Origin: a virus
Length of the DNA: 37,076 nucleotides
Virus record (IMG/VR): IMGVR_UViG_3300010392_000283
Coordinates: 1 to 37,076 of that record
Reading direction: 5' to 3' (one strand)
Shown: one piece after another, positions 31,461 to 37,076 of the stretch
Numbering within the stretch: position 1 is the first letter of the stretch
How the letters are laid out: every line of letters begins with the position of its first letter
Made by a program: the position numbers and the translations under genes
Notes under the pieces: generated by a model
The model's input: the letters and a program-made list of their open reading frames with translations, nothing else
Told to the model about the DNA's origin: nothing
The model's database searches: none

Positions 31461-31781
31461 ATGAAAACGTCAGGTACTATAGAAATGATGATAACAAAGG
31501 TCGATCCGAAGCAAACGTATACAGCAACCGATATTAGTCGGGAAGGGCTGATACCGTGGGCGCGTGATCCACGCACCATTGCACGCATACTTGCATCAGG
31601 AGTTATCAAGACGGAGATGACCGGGGAATCCACCCAGAAACGGTATACCGTCAAAGGATCAGAGTTACAAGAATATATTAAAAAGTATGGACCAGTGCTA
31701 CAGCACACGGTCCGTAAACCGAAGCAACAATATGTCAGCAAAAAAAACAGCGACAAGAACGACCACAAAAAAGGTCGATAA
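31461..31781 (+). CDS. Hypothetical protein, possible winged helix, 106 aa
   Basis: The middle (TATDISREGLIPWARDPRT, then IARILASGVI) resembles a helix-turn-helix followed by a wing-like QKRYTVKGSELQEYIKKYG. The C-terminal 17 residues (YVSKKNSDKNDHKKGR) overlap the start of the ERF gene by 50 nt and are probably disordered. It may bind DNA and assist recombination or regulate it. Confidence 0.6.
   Translation: MKTSGTIEMMITKVDPKQTYTATDISREGLIPWARDPRTIARILASGVIKTEMTGESTQKRYTVKGSELQEYIKKYGPVLQHTVRKPKQQYVSKKNSDKNDHKKGR
31719..31729 (+). promoter_or_regulatory. CCGAAGCAACA motif before ERF start
   Basis: CCGAAGCAACA lies 2 nt before the ATG at 31732. It is the reverse complement of the loop sequence GTTGCTTCGG of the late terminator (28491-28500), with an additional A before it also complementary. 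Confidence 0.5.
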
Positions 31782-32556
31782 AAAAGTGACACACGAGAGT
31801 ATCTACGCTGCACTCTCAGCACTGCAAGGAGAACTTAAAGTACTCCCAAAGTCAGCAAAGGTGTCATTCAAAAAGAAGAGCAGCGACGAGAAGGTGGAGT
31901 ATAGTTACACACCACTTTCAGAGATCCTGTCAGAGGAGGCACTCTATCCAATGCTCGCAAAGCATGGGCTCAGTGTCCGTCATGTAGTAGAGAAGGATGG
32001 AACTAAGGACGCAATTGTGGCAATACTCACACACGAAACTGCAGAGTGGGTAGAGGTAGAGGAGACTGTGAAGACAGAACAGGACGGAACAATTACTGAA
32101 ACGACAAAGAAGACGAGAGTGCTCGAAGGGGAACTTCGATCAGGACCGGTAGTGATCTCACAAGGTGGAGACATGAAGGATACTGGTGGAATGATCACAT
32201 ACGCACGACGATACAGTCTAACCATGCTCCTCGGACTCGCGTCAGAAGAAGATCTCGACACACAACTGATCGATACACAGAACGCAAAGAATGCGATCAC
32301 CTTCGCATTCGGACGAGTGAAGAAAACGCTCGACGAGACAACAACCGAGAAAGATGTCGATAAGCACAAGAAGAATCTTGAGACAGACCTCAAGGCAGTG
32401 AAGGCCGGCAAGGCATCATCACTGGGGCTCAATAAAGAGCAAATCGAAACGCTCATCGGACACGCAACAGTTCGAAAGCGTCAGATTAAAGACGGGATAG
32501 ATCCTGCAGACATTCCGGAAGAGCAGGAAGAGGGTACTATAAACGACAAAGAATAG
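31732..32556 (+). CDS. ERF-family single-strand annealing protein
   Basis: 274 aa from ATG 31732; an in-frame ATG at 31687 lies within the previous gene. The ERF core is visible: IYAALSALQGELKVLPKSAK, YSYTPLSEILSEEALYPML, and DTGGMITYARRYSLTMLLGL. A charged helical C terminus follows. ERF proteins anneal complementary strands, working with an exonuclease to repair or circularise phage DNA; here the nuclease is encoded next. Confidence 0.9.
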   Translation: MSAKKTATRTTTKKVDKKVTHESIYAALSALQGELKVLPKSAKVSFKKKSSDEKVEYSYTPLSEILSEEALYPMLAKHGLSVRHVVEKDGTKDAIVAILTHETAEWVEVEETVKTEQDGTITETTKKTRVLEGELRSGPVVISQGGDMKDTGGMITYARRYSLTMLLGLASEEDLDTQLIDTQNAKNAITFAFGRVKKTLDETTTEKDVDKHKKNLETDLKAVKAGKASSLGLNKEQIETLIGHATVRKRQIKDGIDPADIPEEQEEGTINDKE

Positions 32557-32557
32557 T

Positions 32558-33508
32558 ATGTTCTATAACGACGTAAAGGGGTACATGAGTCCAAGCGCAC
32601 TCGCGCAATGGAAACAGACTCGAGCAGGATTCGTAAAGAGTTACTTCGAAGGAGAGCGGTCACCGGAGACTGCGGCCATGAAGGGTGGAACGACAATCCA
32701 CAAACTTATCGAACTGGAAATGCTCCCGGCGAAGCACGTCTTCGGCGTAAACGAAGAGGAGATAAAGGTACAGGTACCAGGAACAGGATTCTACTTCCTC
32801 GGAAGACCAGACTCCAGGGAAGCAAAAGCAAAGAAAGGTGTCGTACGGTTCGTAGATTACAAGAGCGGAAAGGCAAACGATTGGGAAAAGAAACTTCCAA
32901 CAGACATAAAGATGCGCGCAACAGCGTGGCTTGTGTGGATGGTAACCGGGCAACCGGATACGGTAGTAGGATCCATCGAGTTCATCCAAACGACATGGGA
33001 TCCAGATGCAAAGGAGGTCATACCACTCGAAGGAGAAGAGTCCAAGATCATCGAGCATATCTACCGGTACGAAGACCTCGAAGAATTCACACACATCATC
33101 ATCAAGACGATGGGGGAAGTGAATGACTTCTACGAGAAATGGCTGAACGCATCAGGAGACTTCATGCAGGAAGAAGACACTGCAGAATACATCGCGCTCC
33201 AAAACAAGATCGACAAACTTGTTGAGAAACAAGATGAGGTCAAAGAGCGGATCATGATGCAGATGGAGTTCGGAGGACTCTTCAACCACAAGATGGATGC
33301 CGGAACCTTCTACATCACTGAACGGAAACAGTACAGCATCCCGGAATCACTCACCGTCAAGGTGGGGCGAAAGAAGTATACGCTGAAGGATATTAGTGAA
33401 ATCAATACAGCCGCAAAGGTTGCAGAAAGTAACTACAAACTCGGAAGCGACCCAGTGTCGACGTCGACGTCACTCGGATTTAGAAAGACAAAGCCTAAGA
33501 AAAAATAG
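32558..33508 (+). CDS. PD-(D/E)XK exonuclease, Cas4/RecB-like
   Basis: 316 aa. The nuclease site is visible: H48 (GTTIHKLIE), D85 (GRPDS), D100-x-K102 (FVDYKSGK), and a downstream MRATAWLVW helix. The N terminus (YMSPSALAQWKQ) is the usual family start. A coiled-coil (residues 205-240) follows. It likely resects DNA ends 5'-3' to supply ssDNA to ERF and SSB, as lambda Exo does for Bet. It is separated from ERF by one base (TAG, T, ATG). Confidence 0.88.
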   Translation: MFYNDVKGYMSPSALAQWKQTRAGFVKSYFEGERSPETAAMKGGTTIHKLIELEMLPAKHVFGVNEEEIKVQVPGTGFYFLGRPDSREAKAKKGVVRFVDYKSGKANDWEKKLPTDIKMRATAWLVWMVTGQPDTVVGSIEFIQTTWDPDAKEVIPLEGEESKIIEHIYRYEDLEEFTHIIIKTMGEVNDFYEKWLNASGDFMQEEDTAEYIALQNKIDKLVEKQDEVKERIMMQMEFGGLFNHKMDAGTFYITERKQYSIPESLTVKVGRKKYTLKDISEINTAAKVAESNYKLGSDPVSTSTSLGFRKTKPKKK

Positions 33509-33509
33509 T

Positions 33510-34133
33510 ATGTCTGCAGGACAAATGGTCGCACAATGCCCCGCATGCAATAGTGTATGCACCATCGGCAAAAGGGATAAAGAAGTATGGGTCAAATCAA
33601 TAGCATACTTCGGATACCTAACAAAAGAACACTGTCCTGCGTGCAAGAACGCTCTGAAAGGCTCAAAATGGCCACAGGAGCGTCCAAGCGATAAGCCGGT
33701 ATCAGATAGCACAAAGCAGGAAAACTCTACGGAGACGGGAAGTCAGGCGGCAGAAACGACGGATAAGAAACTGACTGACCTTCAATATGCGGCACTCCAG
33801 GTAATTGGAACCCACCAGAAGGGTAACGAGATCACTGGAAAAGATATTGCAAACATGATCGGACTGAAGCCACGCTCAACTGGAAAGGAAGGAGCAGACA
33901 TGCGGTCCATCATCAACGCATTGAGACGCAAGGGATATCCAATATGTGCAAATGGTAGCGGGTACTATTGGCCAAAGGAAACCACAGAGATCAAGGACTA
34001 CATCGAATCACTCGAAGGACGCATCCAAAAAGAAAAGGAGGCGCTCGCGGGGACCATGATGGGGCTTGAGGAGTGGGAGGCGAATCCGGAGAGTCGGACG
34101 CCACCACCACCACTTGATCTGATCGAAGTATAA
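33510..34133 (+). CDS. Zinc-ribbon plus winged-helix protein
   Basis: 207 aa from ATG 33510 (TAG-T-ATG junction). CPAC (10-13) and CPAC (42-45) form a zinc ribbon. Residues 85-155 (LQYAALQVIGTHQKGNEITG, DIANMIGLKPRST, ADMRSIINALRRKGYPI, NGSGYYWP) form a winged helix. A coiled coil and proline-rich tail follow. Probably a DNA-binding replication or transcription factor of the phage; no exact family. Confidence 0.72.
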   Translation: MSAGQMVAQCPACNSVCTIGKRDKEVWVKSIAYFGYLTKEHCPACKNALKGSKWPQERPSDKPVSDSTKQENSTETGSQAAETTDKKLTDLQYAALQVIGTHQKGNEITGKDIANMIGLKPRSTGKEGADMRSIINALRRKGYPICANGSGYYWPKETTEIKDYIESLEGRIQKEKEALAGTMMGLEEWEANPESRTPPPPLDLIEV

Positions 34134-34144
34134 CGAAACCAACT

Positions 34145-34312
34145 ATGGACGAACAGGAAATGAAGATCGTCGAAGCAATGTCGAAATACGGAGGATCCTT
34201 CGTGAAGGCACTTGCTGAAGCATATCGTAGAGGAGATGCCAGGAACAGGGGTAGGCTTCGAGTCACCTTCGCTGAATATTGGGAAACCTATAAGGAGATG
34301 ATCGATGAATAG
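34145..34312 (+). CDS. Conserved small phage protein, 55 aa
   Basis: The product begins MDEQEMKIVEAMSKYGGSF and continues VKALAEAYRRGD and VTFAEYWETYKEM. I recognise this type of short helical protein from many phage replication clusters, where function is unknown. It overlaps the next gene by 8 nt. Start context ACTATG. Confidence 0.72.
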   Translation: MDEQEMKIVEAMSKYGGSFVKALAEAYRRGDARNRGRLRVTFAEYWETYKEMIDE

Positions 34313-34718
34313 GATACCAAACAAACTAAGAAAGGAGCTCGCAGAGGAGTACAAACCTGGATACTGTATGTACCACAACAGCATGCACCGGGACAGGAAG
34401 ATAGAGTGGCATCACAATCTAATCTTCGCAGGGAAACAGGTGCAGGCAAGATTCTGTATACTGCCAATCTGTAAACAGATACACGATCTTGCAGACAGAA
34501 AAGATGTGCGGGAGCGACTCGACTGGATTATGCTCAACCGAGCAACAGATGACGAACTCATTGCATACAGTAAAGCGGTCGATCTTATAAGAAAACGTAA
34601 CACACTCAACGAGAAGTATGAGAACGAAGAAGATGACTCTGTACTACCTGGTGACGAAGGACGGTGTCCGGCCAGTGAGCACAGACACACTCGAGAAGAA
34701 GAACAAATGGATCCGTGA
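34305..34718 (+). CDS. HNH-like nuclease or zinc protein, phage replication cluster
   Basis: 137 aa. YCMYHNSMHRDRKIEWHHNL, then FCILPICKQIHDLADRKD, has the WHHN and CxxxxxxCxxxH arrangement of small phage HNH-like proteins (NinG-like in general form). A catalytic second His pattern is plausible but not certain. Residues after about 105 overlap the next gene and look disordered (EEDDSVLPGDEGRCP). It may act on recombination intermediates. Confidence 0.65.
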   Translation: MNRIPNKLRKELAEEYKPGYCMYHNSMHRDRKIEWHHNLIFAGKQVQARFCILPICKQIHDLADRKDVRERLDWIMLNRATDDELIAYSKAVDLIRKRNTLNEKYENEEDDSVLPGDEGRCPASEHRHTREEEQMDP

Positions 34719-35172
34719 TATCCAAAAAGAGGTTCCGTCAGAATGGGATCCAATAATGCTGAAGATTGAGTACAGGATCACAAACAAAGAGGTGGATCGT
34801 ATACGCAAATTCTTCAATGGCCCGGTAGTGGAATACTGGATCATACAGCAAATGGATATGCTTGATGGACGCCCGGACACAGAGACAAAGAAACGTGCAC
34901 GAGAGACGCTGTTATATATCGCACTCGGATACGAAGTGAAACTCATGGGAAGAAAGAAGGTGCGCGCGCGAAAGAGTACCGCAGACTTCACAGACACTCA
35001 GGAGTGGAACGACTTCCTGCAGACACTACAAGAAACAGAGTTCGATCCAAATGGATATGAGTTCCCGGACAGTGAAGAGTTCTGGAAACTCGCAGAGAAG
35101 TATGGTTACACGAAGGCGCACGAGATATCAATCGAGCAACTTCAAAAACGGCTTAAGAAAAGACTGACATGA
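34618..35172 (+). CDS. Conserved phage protein next to HNH gene
   Basis: 184 aa from 34618, chosen because AGTATG matches the common start context; ATG 34633 (MTLYYLVTKDG) is an alternative. Segments VDRIRKFFNGPVVEYWIIQQ, RKSTADFTDTQEWNDFL and EFPDSEEFWKLAEKYGY are a pattern I associate with NinB-like or unnamed recombination-cluster proteins, not confidently named. It is mostly helical. It ends the replication operon before the control region at 35173. Confidence 0.65.
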   Translation: MRTKKMTLYYLVTKDGVRPVSTDTLEKKNKWIRDIQKEVPSEWDPIMLKIEYRITNKEVDRIRKFFNGPVVEYWIIQQMDMLDGRPDTETKKRARETLLYIALGYEVKLMGRKKVRARKSTADFTDTQEWNDFLQTLQETEFDPNGYEFPDSEEFWKLAEKYGYTKAHEISIEQLQKRLKKRLT

Positions 35173-35195
35173 CCATAACTTGTCCACACCGCGGG

Positions 35196-35238
35196 GTAGG
35201 AACAGTGCGAGATGAATGTGGTACACTGGGTAGGAACA
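35196..35238 (+). repeat. Two GTAGGAACA operator-like repeats
   Basis: GTAGGAACA is at 35196-35204 and 35230-35238, 34 bp apart. They bracket the extended -10 at 35219-35227; the second covers the expected transcription start. The same 9-mer is in the array at 28550-28612. This suggests a shared regulator, possibly the winged-helix protein just downstream. Confidence 0.7.
35219..35227 (+). promoter_or_regulatory. Extended -10 promoter before winged-helix gene
   Basis: TG-G-TACACT (35219-35227) lies between two GTAGGAACA copies. A leader of about 20 nt would follow. No clear -35; TTGTCC is at 35179-35184, too far. Confidence 0.48.
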
Positions 35239-35241
35239 CAA

Positions 35242-35252
35242 CCGAAGCAATA
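35242..35252 (+). promoter_or_regulatory. CCGAAGCAATA motif before winged-helix start
   Basis: CCGAAGCAATA ends 2 nt before ATG 35255, as at 31719-31729. It pairs with the late terminator sequence GTTGCTTCGG if one G-T pair is allowed. Confidence 0.45.
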
Positions 35253-35254
35253 AT

Positions 35255-35878
35255 ATGAGGCCAGACTTCCTGATAACACCATACGAAGTAAAAGCATGCG
35301 AAAGTCTTCGTCCATCAGACGGAGACGTGTATGCGGTGGTCTACTGGCTCGAACGTCTAAAGGACGGGAAATGCACAGCAGGAAATGCGTTCATAGCGGA
35401 AGTGCTCAGCATACAAGAACGGACAGTACGCGCCGCTCTTGAGCGTCTGGAGAAAGAAGGATTCATACAAAGATTCTACGAAGATCCAGAGAGAAAACAC
35501 CGCAAAGAAATACGCACACTGGTACGCTTCAGTCGTGTGGAACCGGAGACACCTGGTGTCCCGGGGAAAGAGATCGTTGAAAAGAAGGAGACTCCAGGAG
35601 CCTTCGCAAAAAGATTCTTCGAAGAAGGAGCAAGTGATGCGAAGGATCAAGTACTCGAGGAGATCATGTACTCAAACCCACAGGCAGATCGAAACGAGGT
35701 CATGCAGGAGATCAAACGATTCATCCTCTACTGGACCGAGCCAAATAAGAGTGGCACAAAGGTGCGGTGGCAGATGCAAAAGACCTTCGATGTGAGACGA
35801 CGACTCGCAACCTGGTTCGGTCGAGCCGGGAAATGGGAAGTTAGTAGCAAACGCTCCGGATCAGGAGTAACCGTATGA
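35255..35878 (+). CDS. Winged-helix DNA-binding protein (regulator or replication initiator)
   Basis: 207 aa. Residues 5-85 form a winged helix (ITPYEVKACESLRPSDGDVY, NAFIAEVLSIQERTVRAALE, RLEKEGFIQRFYEDPE), like phage replication-initiation helper or MarR-like folds. A C-terminal region includes SNPQADRNEVMQEIKRFILY and WQMQKTFDVRRRLATWFGRAG, resembling phage initiator C-terminal helices. It follows two GTAGGAACA sites and may bind them. It ends GTATGA into the next gene. Confidence 0.7.
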   Translation: MRPDFLITPYEVKACESLRPSDGDVYAVVYWLERLKDGKCTAGNAFIAEVLSIQERTVRAALERLEKEGFIQRFYEDPERKHRKEIRTLVRFSRVEPETPGVPGKEIVEKKETPGAFAKRFFEEGASDAKDQVLEEIMYSNPQADRNEVMQEIKRFILYWTEPNKSGTKVRWQMQKTFDVRRRLATWFGRAGKWEVSSKRSGSGVTV

Positions 35879-36459
35879 CAACAGAACTGCAAACAAAAGT
35901 ACAGGACAAAAAACCTGTAATGATGAAAGGAGGACTCGTGCACTGGGTAAAAGAAGAAACCTGGGATCGCATAGGGGAGATCCTTGCAAATCAAAAGGGC
36001 CACCAATTCATGAAGATCAGCGAACTTGGTATCACGATTAACACTGCAGAGATAGATGGTGTGTACACCATAAAACAGTACCAAGATATGTGTAGGATCA
36101 AAGAAGGAATGTGGCAGTGCGAATACGGCACATGGCACAACAAAGGAAAACGCGAGTGCCAGTGTCGAGAGGAGGCGCAGAAGAAGCGTAAGCAGATCGA
36201 GGATGAGAAGCGGCGTGAGGCAGAGAATAGACCTCTCACACAGCAGGAACTCGAACGTAGGAAGGAGACACTGAAGAAGGTGTCTGAAGAGGGTGCGCTG
36301 AAGCAGGCACAGAAAGGGATGGAGAGCGGAGTATTCTATCAGATGTATAGAATAGGAAACCGTAATCGAAAGAAGATCCGACGCAGTACAATAACTGAGT
36401 GGATCAAGAAGAACGGAGAGGTCGAAGTTAAAGGACTACTAATTGACGAAAAATCGTGA
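35875..36459 (+). CDS. Hypothetical protein, 194 aa, Cys pair and charged helix
   Basis: The N-terminal half (VMMKGGLVHWVKEETWDRIG, ISELGITINTAEIDGVYTI) is alpha-beta. A short Cys cluster WQCEYGTWHNKGKRECQC may bind zinc. A Lys/Glu-rich helix (EEAQKKRKQIEDEKRREAEN) follows, then a basic end. No family is recognised. It is coupled to the winged-helix gene and ends in GTGA with the next. Confidence 0.62.
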   Translation: MTTELQTKVQDKKPVMMKGGLVHWVKEETWDRIGEILANQKGHQFMKISELGITINTAEIDGVYTIKQYQDMCRIKEGMWQCEYGTWHNKGKRECQCREEAQKKRKQIEDEKRREAENRPLTQQELERRKETLKKVSEEGALKQAQKGMESGVFYQMYRIGNRNRKKIRRSTITEWIKKNGEVEVKGLLIDEKS

Positions 36460-36926
36460 ACACAATAGCAGAAGCATTCGAAGAACTGCAGAATACATTG
36501 GTACGAAATATTGCCAATCACCTCATTCAAATAGAATTCCACGAGACAGCAACTGACGAAGAGATGGAAACATTCTATAATGGAGCGAGTGTGGAGCGCG
36601 AGGCGCTCATCGAGGACAGCAAGAAAAGACTGAAGTCTGATCAAACTGTGCTCAAATTCTTAAAAGACAATAACGTTAAATTGATTTCAAAGTATGGAGA
36701 TAAAAACCCAACAGGAGATCTTGGTCTCACTAAGGAACGAACAGCACGAACTGGTACTCAACCGGATGGCGGGAGTGAGAGTGCTCGAGAAGATGATGGA
36801 GGAGGATCCGGACAAAGTTCTAACCACAACGCCAGACCTCGAAACGATGCAACCAAAAGTGATCACAGTGACAGTGCGCCTAAAGGAAATGCAAAGCACG
36901 CTGGATCTGGACCTTCGAAGACTTGA
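36456..36926 (+). CDS. Hypothetical protein with GTG start; C-terminal half overlaps next gene
   Basis: 156 aa from GTG 36456 (GTGA overlap with the previous stop). Residues 1-80 look protein-like (AEAFEELQNTLVRNIANHL, ASVEREALIEDSKKRLKSD). Residues 81-156 are Gly/Ser/Asp/Arg low complexity and overlap a better-looking ORF at 36694. The true product may be about 80 structured residues with a disordered tail, or a +1 frameshift may join the two frames. Function unknown. Confidence 0.5.
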   Translation: MNTIAEAFEELQNTLVRNIANHLIQIEFHETATDEEMETFYNGASVEREALIEDSKKRLKSDQTVLKFLKDNNVKLISKYGDKNPTGDLGLTKERTARTGTQPDGGSESAREDDGGGSGQSSNHNARPRNDATKSDHSDSAPKGNAKHAGSGPSKT

Positions 36927-36987
36927 CGCGTACGACGAAATGCTAAAGGAGTGTGAAGAACCACGCACAGGAACTGAGAGATCATAA
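36694..36987 (+). CDS. Hypothetical helical protein spanning the circle junction
   Basis: 97 aa. Mostly helical (EILVSLRNEQHELVLNRMAG, VITVTVRLKEMQSTLDLDL, RRLDAYDEMLKECEEPRTG). It overlaps the previous ORF by 233 nt in the +1 frame, with an in-frame TGA 9 bases before ATG 36694, so it starts there or by frameshift. Its stop (TAA, 36985-36987) corresponds to bases 36-38 and overlaps the ATG of the ParB-MTase gene. No family is recognised. Confidence 0.6.
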   Translation: MEIKTQQEILVSLRNEQHELVLNRMAGVRVLEKMMEEDPDKVLTTTPDLETMQPKVITVTVRLKEMQSTLDLDLRRLDAYDEMLKECEEPRTGTERS

Positions 36988-37076
36988 TGAAAAAAGTCAC
37001 TTGGAAAACAGAAAAACGGAAGATCGACGACCTCAAGGCCGCGGATTATAACCCGCGTAAGATGACTGAGGAGGAG
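36950..37076. repeat. Terminal direct repeat, right copy
   Basis: Identical to 1-127. The start of the ParB-MTase gene (36987 onward) is repeated here and is cut by the end of the window, so it is not a separate gene. Confidence 0.93.

Noticed and set aside
36694-36710. Classical -1 slippery heptamer at TAAAAAC
   Set aside because: The needed shift is +1, and the heptamer does not fit X XXY YYZ in the zero frame.

Overview
The window is one complete, circularly closed phage genome from an assembly. Its first 127 bases (1-127) are repeated exactly as its last 127 (36950-37076), so the unique molecule is about 36,949 bp, and the last gene (36694-36987) runs into the first (start at 38) with a TAATG overlap across the join. 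Every gene I can support is on the + strand, tightly packed, often with ATGA or TAATG overlaps. The virion genes (GpA-type terminase, P22-like portal, SU10-like major capsid protein, adaptor, propeller-like nozzle, fibres, a 1012-residue internal protein, and no tape measure, sheath or tail tube) point to a short-tailed, podovirus-like phage. No integrase, repressor or DNA polymerase is visible, so it is probably lytic and uses host polymerase. The host is bacterial, since two peptidoglycan enzymes are present. The peptidoglycan-binding module of the endolysin carries a GPGSPGNET...YFG...T signature that I associate with Patescibacteria (CPR, Parcubacteria-like) proteins; that host call is an inference.

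Layout: (1) 38-3426, DNA-modification and nucleotide module: a ParB-MTase fusion whose methyltransferase looks inactivated, a DnaQ-like exonuclease, a HAD phosphatase, an intact N4/N6 MTase and a small conserved phage protein. (2) 3428-5463, small basic and zinc-finger-like proteins interleaved with structured RNA: a multi-hairpin region with an aberrant tRNA-like cloverleaf (4274-4519) and a second tRNA-like element (4752-4825) whose CCA end overlaps the next start codon. (3) 5532-26589, packaging, head and tail genes, including a 69-nt pseudoknotted element directly after the capsid stop codon and a tRNA-like minihelix directly before the LamG adhesin gene. (4) 26604-28449, lysis: XhlA-like protein, M15 endolysin, holin-like protein and secreted CHAP hydrolase, closed by two intrinsic terminators. 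(5) 28450-28761, control region with three GTAGGAACA-type repeats, then replication/recombination genes 28762-35172: SSB, SNF2 helicase, ERF annealing protein, PD-(D/E)XK nuclease and HNH-like protein. (6) 35173-36987, a second GTAGGAACA control region, a winged-helix protein and three small genes leading back to the MTase operon.

The most unusual aspect is RNA and translation. Shine-Dalgarno sequences are nearly absent. About two thirds of the starts have T at -1 (GTATG, ACTATG). Several -10-like boxes sit so close to ATG that transcripts would be leaderless or nearly so. Two of three tRNA-like elements abut a start codon. A sequence in the late terminator is complementary to a motif immediately upstream of three early-module start codons. 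Together these suggest extensive RNA-level control, with small basic and zinc proteins as possible partners. All functional statements about these RNAs are inference from visible base pairing.
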